Positions 26,111-33,293 of a stretch of 64,000 nt of DNA are shown here, piece after piece. Source of the DNA: Streptomyces albofaciens JCM 4342 (GTDB lineage Bacteria; Actinomycetota; Actinomycetes; Streptomycetales; Streptomycetaceae). Position 1 is the stretch's first letter. Each line of letters starts with the position of its first letter. The DNA is taken from the NCBI RefSeq assembly GCF_008634025.1, contig NZ_PDCM01000001.1:3008501-3072500 (forward strand). The letters are read 5' to 3'. A program made the position numbers and the translations under genes. Under the pieces are notes generated by a model, which had not been told where the DNA came from, searched no databases, and was given only the letters and a program-made list of their open reading frames with translations.

Positions 26111-26670
26111 GAACCGTCCTCGCGGCGCCAGTTCAGCGAACCGTGGATGCGGCCCAGCACGCTGTTGGGGTCCGGCGCGTCCGCGCCCCCGCGGGTGCCG
26201 GCCCGCAGCCGCTCCCCGAGGAGAAAGGCCATGACCTCGGCTTCCTGTTCCTGGGCGTCCGAGTAGTTCTCGCGGTACAGCAGGTCCTGCACGAGGGACG
26301 GGTCGAGGTCCGGGAAGAGCTGGGTCCCGGAGTCGTCCCCGGGCACGCCCACGCCGTGGTGGCCGCAGATCATGTGGGCCAGTTCGTGGGCGATGATGTG
26401 CTCCTGGTGGTGCCGGCTGGTGTGGGCCTCGTAGACGACGTAGTCCGTGCCGGGGAAGGACAGCCACAGCCCGCACGGCCCCGAGGTGTCCATCGGCATG
26501 GCCACCAGCTGGATCTCCCGGTCCCGCACCCGGGCCAGGTGGTCGCAGAGCAGCGGGAGGTCGTAGGCGGGCGGGAGCCCGTACGAAGCCAGCTTTTCCC
26601 GGCACTGCCGGCGCAGGGCCTTCAGCCCGGAAGGCCCTCTGCCGTGGCGGCCACGCCAGGGGAAAGGCAT
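26107..26670 (-). CDS. ImmA/IrrE-family metallopeptidase
   Basis: This 187-residue protein is a zinc metallopeptidase of the ImmA/IrrE (DUF955) type, with HELAH at residues 95-99 and a following CGHHG. In known systems such peptidases cleave a partner XRE-type repressor on a signal, as ImmA does to ImmR and IrrE does to DdrO. The partner here is the XRE regulator encoded nine bases upstream. ATG at 26670 is in good position; the Arg-rich start PFPWRGRHGRG is unusual. Similar genes are sometimes labelled toxin-antitoxin components, which is not supported by any direct evidence here. Confidence 0.87.
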   Translation of the reverse strand: MPFPWRGRHGRGPSGLKALRRQCREKLASYGLPPAYDLPLLCDHLARVRDREIQLVAMPMDTSGPCGLWLSFPGTDYVVYEAHTSRHHQEHIIAHELAHMICGHHGVGVPGDDSGTQLFPDLDPSLVQDLLYRENYSDAQEQEAEVMAFLLGERLRAGTRGGADAPDPNSVLGRIHGSLNWRREDGS

Positions 26671-26678
26671 CCGGAGCA

Positions 26679-27119
26679 CTACTCCTCGCTGTCGACCGGC
26701 TCGTTCGGCTGACGGCCGCGCGCCGCGGCCGTGGTGGCGTGCATCTTGCTGACCTCGCGGATGATGCGGGCCAGGGACTTGCGGCCGGAGTCGTCCATGC
26801 TCATGGCGCGCAGCGCGATGTCCCGCACCTCGGCGTTGCCCATCGCCGAGGCGAGGGCGAGCTGGGAGTCGACGCGGTCGGCGGTGTCGTCGTCGAAGAA
26901 GTACGCCACCGGCACCCGGAAGAACGCCGCGAGGGCCTCCAGATGACGCTTGGTGGGGTTGGTGCGCTGACCGGTGCGCAGCTGCCAGACATACGTCTTG
27001 GAGAACGTACCGCCGCTCAACTCGCTGCACCCGCGCGCGACTTCCTCGTACGTGTACTCGCGGCCGTTCGCGCGGATCGTGGTGAACAGCTTGTCGACCT
27101 TCCCGGCCAGTGACGACAT
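26679..27119 (-). CDS. XRE-family helix-turn-helix regulator
   Basis: This 146-residue protein has an N-terminal helix-turn-helix of the XRE/Cro type (YTYEEVARGCSELSG, then TFSKTYVWQLRTGQRTNPTK) and a C-terminal helical region that could hold the peptidase-cleavage or dimerisation site. The ATG at 27119 has AAGGAG five bases upstream. It is the first gene of the XRE-ImmA/IrrE-MAB_1171c operon. On the minus strand TAGGAT (27170-27175 read in reverse) may be its -10; a strong divergent promoter overlaps it, so autoregulation and control of the opposite transcript are both possible. Confidence 0.88.
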   Translation of the reverse strand: MSSLAGKVDKLFTTIRANGREYTYEEVARGCSELSGGTFSKTYVWQLRTGQRTNPTKRHLEALAAFFRVPVAYFFDDDTADRVDSQLALASAMGNAEVRDIALRAMSMDDSGRKSLARIIREVSKMHATTAAARGRQPNEPVDSEE

Positions 27120-27175
27120 CGGGGCTCCTTCTCATGCGCCGGGGTGAGCTGCCTCGGAGTGCCAACCCATCCTAG

Positions 27176-27204
27176 TTGACAGGACCCTGACTTGCACTTA
27201 ACGT
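27176..27204 (+). promoter_or_regulatory. Near-consensus sigma70-type promoter, plus strand
   Basis: TTGACA (27176-27181), an exact 17-base spacer and TAACGT (27199-27204) form an unusually good housekeeping promoter for a Streptomyces. It points away from the XRE operon. An inverted repeat TAACG-N9-CGTTA (27199-27217) begins at its -10 and could bind the XRE regulator. Downstream there is only a weak small ORF. Confidence 0.6.
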
Positions 27205-27223
27205 CGGGATCGCGTTAGCGGAG

Positions 27224-27445
27224 ATGAACAGAGTGGTTTCCTTGTCCACTCAAGCGGACGACGGGGGTGTCCGCATGAGGGAGAGCTCGTCGCGGCGGCG
27301 GCCGGTCGCCACGGTCGCACGGCGCCGGCGCGATGAGCCGAGGAAGCCTCTCCCTTCTTCTGCCGTCCTCTCCCGCCGGGCAGGCCCGGCTCACGCGCGC
27401 TCCAGGCGCGCCCGCCACCAGTCCACGGTCGCCGCGAGCTGGTGA
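27224..27445 (+). CDS. Possible small Arg-rich ORF downstream of the strong promoter
   Basis: An ORF of 73 residues starts 20 bases after the -10 of the consensus promoter. GGAG abuts the ATG at 27224 but stands nine bases before an in-frame GTG at 27233, which is the better start. The product is Ser- and Arg-rich (MRESSSRRRPVATVARRRR). Third-position GC is lower than in established neighbours, and its last 55 bases overlap the convergent epimerase gene. It may be a small protein, or the promoter may make a non-coding transcript. I recognise no family. Confidence 0.25.
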   Translation: MNRVVSLSTQADDGGVRMRESSSRRRPVATVARRRRDEPRKPLPSSAVLSRRAGPAHARSRRARHQSTVAASW

Positions 27446-28329
27446 TCGAGCGGTGTCGCGTCCGCGCCGAACGCCTCGCGGTACGCGGACGAATCCATCA
27501 CGAACGGCCGGTCGAACTGGTAACGGACCTCCTGGAGTTCCCGCAGCAGCGGCGATACGAGCGATGCCGCGCGCAGCACCGCCGACGGCAGCCGCCGTAC
27601 CGGAACCGGCCGCACCCGCGCCTGTTCCGCGAGCCGGCCGGTCATCTCCCGGACGGACAGCGGTGGCACGGTCGGTACGTGCCAGGCGCGGCCCCAGGCG
27701 CTCTCCCGTTCCGCGACCTCGACCAGGGTCCTCGCCACGTCGGGGAGGTAGGTCCAGCTGTGCGGCGCGTCCGGGTCGCCGAGGACGGAGACCGGCTTGC
27801 CCGCCAGGAGGCGCGGGACGACCCGGGAGGCCAGGTGGCCGCCGTCGGTCACGCCCGGACCGAAGAAGTCCGACGCGCGTACTTCGGCCACCCGGATGCG
27901 GCCCTTCTCGTGCAGGGTCAGCGCCTGCTCCCAGATGTCGGCCCGGACGCGTCCCTTGGTTCCCGTCGCGGCCAGCGGCAGGTCCTCGGTCAGCTCACCC
28001 GGGACCGGCCCGTACCCGTAGAGGTTGCCCAGCAGGACGAGGACCGCGCCGGTCCGCTCGGCCGCGTGGTTGACCGACGCGGCGAGCGGCGGCCAGTCGC
28101 GCGTCCAGCGGTGGTACGGCGGCGAGGCGCAGTTGTAGAGCGCGGTCGCGTCCCGCGCGGCCTCCGCCAGCCGTTCCGGCACCGCCGCGTCCAGCGCGAC
28201 ATGCTCGATCCCCGGCTCGGCGGGACCGCCCGACCGCGTGACGACCCGGACAGAACGCCCCTTTTTGACCAGCAGCCGAGCCGTGGCCGCCCCGGCGGGG
28301 CCGAAACCTATGACGACGTGAACACCCAT
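27391..28329 (-). CDS. NAD-dependent epimerase/dehydratase-family protein
   Basis: This 312-residue protein of the extended short-chain dehydrogenase superfamily has the N-terminal dinucleotide-binding VVIGFGPAGAATARLL (GxGxxG, residues 6-21), NCASPPYHRW, a LLGNLYGYG segment with the active-site tyrosine region, and a C-terminal substrate domain. It resembles Streptomyces nucleoside-diphosphate-sugar epimerase-like proteins with unknown substrate. The start is supported by the position of the Rossmann motif. It is probably monocistronic. Confidence 0.87.
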   Translation of the reverse strand: MGVHVVIGFGPAGAATARLLVKKGRSVRVVTRSGGPAEPGIEHVALDAAVPERLAEAARDATALYNCASPPYHRWTRDWPPLAASVNHAAERTGAVLVLLGNLYGYGPVPGELTEDLPLAATGTKGRVRADIWEQALTLHEKGRIRVAEVRASDFFGPGVTDGGHLASRVVPRLLAGKPVSVLGDPDAPHSWTYLPDVARTLVEVAERESAWGRAWHVPTVPPLSVREMTGRLAEQARVRPVPVRRLPSAVLRAASLVSPLLRELQEVRYQFDRPFVMDSSAYREAFGADATPLDHQLAATVDWWRARLERA

Positions 28330-28420
28330 GCGCGAAGGCTAGCGAGCGGATCGGGCGGCCAACGACGATCTCGGTCACGTTCCGGGATCAAGCTGGGATC
28401 GAGCGGGGATCGAGTGGTCA

Positions 28421-28464
28421 AGCCGGGGCCGGGCGGGGATCGAGCCGGGGCCGGGCGGGGAACG
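28421..28464. repeat. 22-bp direct repeat, two copies
   Basis: Two adjacent 22-base units (28421-28442 and 28443-28464) start AGCCGGGGCCGGGCGGGG and differ at one base. They lie in a wider GGGATCGAG-rich simple-sequence stretch between the epimerase start and the tRNA terminator. Confidence 0.8.
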
Positions 28465-28521
28465 GGCGTGGAACGGGCCGGACACGAGTCGGGTCGAGCC
28501 GGATCTTGCCTGGGAAAAGCG

Positions 28522-28548
28522 GAAGACCCCAGGTGAACTGGGGTCTTC
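28522..28548 (-). terminator. Terminator of tRNA-Leu
   Basis: An 11-bp perfect stem (GAAGACCCCAG / CTGGGGTCTTC) with a 5-base loop is followed on the minus strand by a short T tract (CGCTTTTCCC). It stands five bases past the tRNA 3' end. Confidence 0.9.
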
Positions 28549-28552
28549 TCCG

Positions 28553-28640
28553 TGGTGTCCGAGGGGGGACTTGAACCCCCACGCCCGATAAAGGGCACTA
28601 GCACCTCAAGCTAGCGCGTCTGCCATTCCGCCACCCGGAC
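28553..28640 (-). tRNA. tRNA-Leu (anticodon GAG)
   Basis: The minus strand folds as a class II tRNA. The acceptor stem is GTCCGGG paired with CTCGGAC (one G-U), with discriminator A and an encoded CCA. The anticodon arm is CTAGC-TTGAGGT-GCTAG with GAG at positions 34-36, the variable arm is long (TGCCCTTTATCGGGCG) and the T arm is GGGGGTTCAAGTCCCCC. It reads CTC/CTT leucine codons. No duplicated 3' end is seen nearby, so there is no sign of an integrated element. Confidence 0.97.
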
Positions 28641-28872
28641 CAGGTGTCTGCCGGTCCGGCCCTCGGCCGTTCCGACATGGAAAACAATAGCAAACGTTCA
28701 GGGGTGGTCGATCACGGCCGGGATGCGTCGGGGGCGCGCCTGTGACCAGCGGATGTCGGGAGCATTGCGGCCTTGGGCGCAGCGCCGCCGAGGGGGAGGA
28801 TGGCGGTGGACCCCCGCCGCGGTCCGGGCCCCTTCGGGAGGACGGCGCGGCCGTGAACCATGAGGAGGCAGT

Positions 28873-30198
28873 GTGAGCGAATCGCAGCCGGCCCGTACGG
28901 TCACCGGCGAGGACGAGGTCGTCGACCTGTGCCGGGACCTGATCAGGATCGATACGAGCAACTACGGCGACCACTCCGGGCCGGGTGAGCGGGCCGCCGC
29001 CGAATACGTGGCGGAGAAGCTCGCCGAGGTCGGGCTGGAGCCGCAGATCATCGAGTCGCACAAGGGCCGGGCCTCCACCGTGGCCCGCATCGAGGGCGCG
29101 GACCCGTCGCGGCCCGCGCTGCTCATCCACGGCCACACCGACGTGGTGCCCGCCAACGCGGCGGACTGGACCCACCACCCCTTCTCCGGGGAGATCGCGG
29201 ACGGGTGCGTGTGGGGCCGCGGCGCGGTCGACATGAAGGACATGGACGCGATGACGCTCGCGGTCGTCCGCGACCGGCTGCGCTCCGGCCGCAAGCCGCC
29301 GCGCGACATCGTGCTGGCCTTCCTCGCCGACGAGGAGGCCGGCGGCGTCTACGGCGCCCGCCACCTCGTCGACAAGCACCCCGGGCTCTTCGAGGGCGTG
29401 ACGGAGGCCATCGGCGAGGTCGGCGGCTTCTCCTTCACCGTCAACGAGAACCTGCGGCTGTACTTGGTCGAGACGGCCCAGAAGGGCATGCACTGGATGC
29501 GGCTCACCGTGGACGGCACCGCCGGTCACGGGTCGATGACCAACAGCGACAACGCGATCACCGAGCTGTGCGAGGCGGTCGGGCGGCTCGGGCGGCACAA
29601 GTTCCCGGTGCGCGTGACCAAGACCGTACGGTCCTTCCTGGACGAGCTGTCGGACGCCCTGGGCACCGAGCTGGACCCGGAGGACATGGAGGAGACGCTC
29701 GCCAAGCTGGGCGGCATCGCCAAGATCATCGGCGCTACGCTGCAGAACACCGCGGCGCCGACCCAACTGGGCGCCGGGTACAAGGTCAACGTCATCCCGG
29801 GCCAGGCGACCGCGGCCGTCGACGGCCGGTTCCTGCCCGGGCACGAGGAGGAATTCCTCGCCGATCTGGACCGGATTCTCGGCCCGCGGGTCAAGCGTGA
29901 GGACATTCATGCCGACAAGGCACTGGAGACCAGTTTCGACGGTCCCCTGGTGGCGGCCATGCAGTCGGCGCTGAAGGCCGAGGACCCGATCGCGCGGGCC
30001 GTTCCGTACATGCTCTCCGGCGGTACGGACGCGAAGTCGTTCGACGACCTCGGAATCCGGTGCTTCGGCTTCGCGCCGCTGAAGCTGCCGCCGGAGCTGG
30101 ACTTCGCCGGAATGTTCCACGGCGTGGACGAGCGGGTGCCGGTGGACGGACTGAAGTTCGGTACGCGTGTGCTCGACCGGTTCATCGAGCAGAGCTGA
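28873..30198 (+). CDS. M20-family metallopeptidase/amidohydrolase
   Basis: This 441-residue zinc hydrolase of the M20/M25/M40 family has metal site HGHTDVVP (His88, Asp90), GRGAVDMKD with the bridging Asp, and the catalytic Glu pair in ADEEAGG. A dimerisation domain (about residues 200-320, including GTAGHGSMTN) lies in the usual place. The GTG start at 28873 is preceded by GAGGAGG. Family members cleave dipeptides or N-acyl amino acids; the substrate is not deducible. It is the last gene before the chaplin pair and probably has a separate promoter from them. Confidence 0.9.
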   Translation: MSESQPARTVTGEDEVVDLCRDLIRIDTSNYGDHSGPGERAAAEYVAEKLAEVGLEPQIIESHKGRASTVARIEGADPSRPALLIHGHTDVVPANAADWTHHPFSGEIADGCVWGRGAVDMKDMDAMTLAVVRDRLRSGRKPPRDIVLAFLADEEAGGVYGARHLVDKHPGLFEGVTEAIGEVGGFSFTVNENLRLYLVETAQKGMHWMRLTVDGTAGHGSMTNSDNAITELCEAVGRLGRHKFPVRVTKTVRSFLDELSDALGTELDPEDMEETLAKLGGIAKIIGATLQNTAAPTQLGAGYKVNVIPGQATAAVDGRFLPGHEEEFLADLDRILGPRVKREDIHADKALETSFDGPLVAAMQSALKAEDPIARAVPYMLSGGTDAKSFDDLGIRCFGFAPLKLPPELDFAGMFHGVDERVPVDGLKFGTRVLDRFIEQS

Positions 30199-30386
30199 GG
30201 CGAATTCCCGTGCCGGCGCACGGGACTTCCCCCGCCCGGCCTCGCACGCGGTGCGGGCAATCGCCCAGGCGTACGTATTTAGCCGGAACGAGTGAATGGC
30301 GTCATAGGCTCGTAGCTTCATCACCTTCTCCTCGTTGCAGAGGGTGCGGTCCGCGGCTGGGACCGCATTGCCAACAAGGAGGAATA

Positions 30387-30620
30387 ATGATCAAGAAGGT
30401 CGTCGCCGCCGCGGCTGCCACCGGTGGTCTGGTGCTCGCCGGCGCGGGCATGGCCGTCGCCGACGCGGGGACGCAGGGCGCCGCCCTGAACTCCCCGGGC
30501 GTCATTTCGGGCAACGCCGTCCAGGTCCCGATCCACGTGCCGATCAACCTGTGCGGCAACACGATTGACATCATCGGGCTGCTGAACCCTGCCTTTGGCA
30601 ACACCTGCGTCAACGACTGA
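30387..30620 (+). CDS. chpH: Short chaplin (ChpH-like)
   Basis: This 77-residue secreted protein has a signal peptide (KKVVAAAAATGGLVLAGAG, cleavage near residue 25 in VADAG) and one chaplin domain with two cysteines (NLCGN and NTCVN). Short chaplins assemble as amyloid at the aerial hyphal surface. AAGGAGG stands just before the ATG. The symbol rests on the arrangement of a short chaplin next to a long one, as in the S. coelicolor chpH-chpC pair. The 5' leader has a hairpin (30345-30367, 8-bp stem). I see no clear BldN-type promoter upstream, although it is expected from known chaplin control. Confidence 0.9.
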   Translation: MIKKVVAAAAATGGLVLAGAGMAVADAGTQGAALNSPGVISGNAVQVPIHVPINLCGNTIDIIGLLNPAFGNTCVND

Positions 30621-30653
30621 CGCGGTGCCTGAACCCGTAAGGCTGTAAACCCG

Positions 30654-30692
30654 GTCGGCTCCGGAGTGCGCGCCATGCACTCCGGAGCCGAC
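30654..30692 (+). terminator. Terminator after chpH
   Basis: A perfect 16-bp stem (GTCGGCTCCGGAGTGC and its complement) with a 7-base loop lies 33 bases after the short chaplin stop. It indicates that the two chaplin genes are separate transcripts. Confidence 0.92.
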
Positions 30693-30765
30693 GGTTGTTC
30701 CGGCCCGCGGACGCCAGGCGTTCCGCGGGCCATTCGGCAGGTCAAAGGCAGGGGAGAGCAAACCT

Positions 30766-31638
30766 ATGCGACAGGTCGGGAAAAAGGGCCTGATCACGAT
30801 TGCGGCAGCGAGCGGTGTGCTGGCCGTCGCGAGCGGCTACGCGCACGCGGATTCCGGTGCGCAGGGGAATGCGGCGCATTCCCCGGGGGTGTTGGGCGGA
30901 AATGCCGGCCAACTTCCCGTGGACATCCCGGTGCAAGCCTGCGGGAATTCCGCCAATGTCGTCGGGCTGTTGAATCCCGCCATGGGAAACGGGTGCGCCG
31001 ACGGCGGCGGTTCCCGCGGCGGCGCGCACGGCGGCCGTGGTCACGGCGGCAACGGACAGGGCGGCGCCGGGGCGCAGGGCTCGGCGCAGGGTTCGCCGGG
31101 CACCGTCTCGGGCAACCACGTACAGGCACCGGTCCACGCGCCGGTCAATGCCTGCGGGAATTCCGTCAACGTCGTCGGACTCGGCAACCCCGTCAACGCC
31201 AACGGCTGCGCCGCCGACGGCAGCAGCACCGGCGACGGCACCGGAACCGGCACCGACCGACCGGCACCGCACCACCCGGGCCCGCGGGGCCCGCAGCCGT
31301 CCGGCGACGGCCCGCGGAACCCGGACAGCCCCGCCACCACCCCGGCCGAGGAGCGCGCGGGCGAACCGGCGACTCCGTCGGAACGGCAGGCACCGCACAC
31401 GACGGACACGGCGGGCGCCGTGCAGGAACGGGGGCCGCGCGCACAGCTGGAGGAGTCGACTCCGCATACGCAGATCGTCACCCCGCCCAAGGGTGACCAC
31501 GGCGAGGGCGAGGGCGAGGAGGAGGGGAACCTCGCCCAGACCGGTTCGAGTGCGCTCGGCGTCGCGCTGCCGGCGAGCGCGGGCCTGCTGATCGGTGGTG
31601 CGGTGCTCTACCGCCGCGCGCGATCCGCACGCCGCTGA
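30766..31638 (+). CDS. chpC: Long chaplin with two chaplin domains and sortase signal (ChpC-like)
   Basis: This 290-residue cell-wall protein has a signal peptide (residues 1-28), two chaplin domains (about 32-75 and 108-150, each with two cysteines), a Gly-rich linker between them, a Pro/Thr/acidic wall-spanning region and a C-terminal sorting signal LAQTG followed by a hydrophobic helix and RRARSARR. LAxTG is the class-E sortase form used by long chaplins. They are attached to peptidoglycan and anchor the short chaplins. The stop codon lies in a perfect 23-bp tandem duplication. A hairpin (30702-30731) lies in its leader. Confidence 0.92.
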   Translation: MRQVGKKGLITIAAASGVLAVASGYAHADSGAQGNAAHSPGVLGGNAGQLPVDIPVQACGNSANVVGLLNPAMGNGCADGGGSRGGAHGGRGHGGNGQGGAGAQGSAQGSPGTVSGNHVQAPVHAPVNACGNSVNVVGLGNPVNANGCAADGSSTGDGTGTGTDRPAPHHPGPRGPQPSGDGPRNPDSPATTPAEERAGEPATPSERQAPHTTDTAGAVQERGPRAQLEESTPHTQIVTPPKGDHGEGEGEEEGNLAQTGSSALGVALPASAGLLIGGAVLYRRARSARR

Positions 31639-31678
31639 CGGGCCGGCCTGGGCGTCGCTGACGGGCCGGCCTGGGCGT
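31633..31678. repeat. 23-bp perfect tandem duplication at the chpC stop
   Basis: Two identical 23-base units (31633-31655 and 31656-31678) start CGCTGACGGG. The TGA in the first is the chpC stop codon; the second carries the same TGA as a silent copy. Confidence 0.95.
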
Positions 31679-31689
31679 CAGGCCGGTAC

Positions 31690-31727
31690 GGCGGAGCGGG
31701 CCCCGCGTCGGCGGGGCCCGCTCCGCC
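31690..31727. terminator. Strong bidirectional terminator after chpC
   Basis: A perfect 17-bp stem (GGCGGAGCGGGCCCCGC and its complement) with a 4-base loop lies between convergent chpC and the DUF5703 gene. Confidence 0.93.
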
Positions 31728-31795
31728 GTGTCCGGGCGATGGCCGCGGACACGGCGGTCACCTCGGACGGCGCGTGCCGCGGCGGCCGTGGCCGC

Positions 31796-31984
31796 TCACC
31801 AGGTCGCGCGGATCTGGCGGATGATCCGGCGGCGCAGCCGCACCCGGCGGCTGCCGTCGGGATTGAGGCGCAGGCGGTCCAACTCCCAGTGTCCGTACTC
31901 GGCATGGTCGGTCAGCAGGCGTGTGGCGGCCTTGCGGGAGACCCCTCGCGGCACATACACATCGCAGAATTCGTATTCCGGCAT
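31796..31984 (-). CDS. DUF5703-family small protein
   Basis: This 62-residue basic protein begins MPEYEFCDVYVPRGVSRK and ends with many arginines (RRVRLRRRIIRQIRATW). It matches the small actinobacterial DUF5703 family of unknown function. There is no signal peptide. The ATG lies 47 bases from the divergent start of the next gene, so the two share a short promoter region. Confidence 0.85.
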   Translation of the reverse strand: MPEYEFCDVYVPRGVSRKAATRLLTDHAEYGHWELDRLRLNPDGSRRVRLRRRIIRQIRATW

Positions 31985-32031
31985 CGCATCTATTGTGCGG
32001 GACCGGCCCCGGTACGGATAGCGTCTGCACT

Positions 32032-32739
32032 ATGTCTGATGCTGCGCAGCCTTCCGCTGCCGAGGTACGTGCCGCCGCCGAGGCGGTCAAAGCCGCGCTG
32101 GACCGTCACCTCGACGCGGTCGAACACCGCTCGGGCCAGGACGACCCCGCCGTCTACGCCGCGTTCGACGAACTCGCCGCGGCGGCTGAGGCGTACGACG
32201 AGCTGCTGTACGACACCTATGACGAGGTCACTCCCTTCGAGATCCCCGGGAACGACACGCTGCCCGCCTACGCGGGGCCGGAGGAACCCAGCGCGCTCAG
32301 CGTGCTGATCCGGCGGGACTACGCGGTGGCCGAACCGCAGCGGCTGCTGTCGCAGGCCCAGCGGATCGCCGACCTCGACCCCGAATCGGCCGCCGACGCC
32401 GCGGCGGAGGCCAGGGCGGTCAACGGCGGCACGGGATCGGTGGCCGGTGTGGTCGGCAGCAGTGTGCACGCGGCGCTGGGCGTGCTCTTCGGGGAGTTCG
32501 AACCGGACGAGATCGCCACCCGGCACAAGGAGTTCGGCCTGGAGGAGGGCGACTCCACGCTGTGGGTGATCGCCGCCGACGAGATGCCCGAGCCCGGGGA
32601 GTGGCTCTCCGCCCCGTTCGACCAGGCCGACCCGCAGCGGGTGGTGTGCCGCTTCGACGTCAGCTCCGTCTTCGACGAGGACCTGGAAAGCGACGCGGAC
32701 GACGACGATGTGCTGGAGGGGCTCGACAGGGAGAGATGA
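32032..32739 (+). CDS. Conserved hypothetical acidic protein
   Basis: This 235-residue acidic protein, with helical N-terminal half (AEVRAAAEAVKAALDRHLDAVEH) and Asp-rich C-terminus (ESDADDDDVLEG), resembles an actinobacterial conserved protein of unknown function. It has no catalytic motif or signal peptide. ATG at 32032 is the only start that fits between the divergent DUF5703 gene and the conserved sequence. Confidence 0.82.
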   Translation: MSDAAQPSAAEVRAAAEAVKAALDRHLDAVEHRSGQDDPAVYAAFDELAAAAEAYDELLYDTYDEVTPFEIPGNDTLPAYAGPEEPSALSVLIRRDYAVAEPQRLLSQAQRIADLDPESAADAAAEARAVNGGTGSVAGVVGSSVHAALGVLFGEFEPDEIATRHKEFGLEEGDSTLWVIAADEMPEPGEWLSAPFDQADPQRVVCRFDVSSVFDEDLESDADDDDVLEGLDRER

Positions 32740-33293
32740 CGCGGCAGGGAGAGGCCAGGGGCGGGGCTGGCCGGATCGGGCTCGGCCGGGTGTGCGGTTG
32801 CCTGGTTGGCCGGGGGCCGGGGGCCGGGGGCCGGGGGCCGGGGGCCGGGGGCCGGGGGCCGCGGTCGAGGTCGCCGTCGAGTCGCGGCCTGGGGCGCTCC
32901 GCGCCGGGACCGGGGTGCCCGGGGCCGGGACCGGGGGCGGTCTTCGGTCGTTTCCTGGGTGGTCTTTGGCCGGTTTCGGGGCGGGCGGGGCGGCCGAGGC
33001 GGGCGGTTACGGGGGCTCGGGCGGTGCCGGTTGGGGCCGGGCGACGCGTCCCGTGGGGTGGCGGCGGCGCCCGGCTTCGTACGGGTGGGGGCCGGACGGT
33101 CCCACGCGGTGGGCGCCGCCCGGCCCCGTACTGGCCCTGGCCCCGTACTAGCTGGCCCCGTACTGGCCCGGTACCCGTACCTGGCCCTGGCCCGTACCGG
33201 CCCCGTACCCGTACCGGCGGGTGCCGGACGGTCCCGTACGGGCGAAGGCTGACCGGCCTGTACGGGCGCGGCGCCCGGACCCCCGTGCCGGTG
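32740..33293. other. Gene-free simple-sequence interval
   Basis: This 554-base gap holds no gene that I can support. It consists of G-rich repeats on the left (including the seven CCGGGGG units) and a GGCCCCGTAC-type repeat on the right (about 33120-33250). Open frames through it exist only because GC-rich repeats lack stop codons. Confidence 0.8.
32810..32858 (+). repeat. (CCGGGGG)x7 perfect heptamer array
   Basis: Seven uninterrupted copies of CCGGGGG give seven runs of five guanines separated by CC on the plus strand. Four or more such runs can form an intramolecular G-quadruplex. The array stands 70 bases after the acidic-protein stop. Confidence 0.95.

Noticed and set aside
28522..28640. 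The tRNA-Leu gene as an attachment site of an integrated element.
   Set aside because: No integrase, no duplicated tRNA 3' end and no plasmid or phage genes are nearby; the flanking genes are ordinary chromosomal ones.
32740..33293. Protein genes in the G-rich gap after the acidic-protein gene.
   Set aside because: Frames in all directions are open only because of repeats; there is no ribosome site, codon bias or domain.
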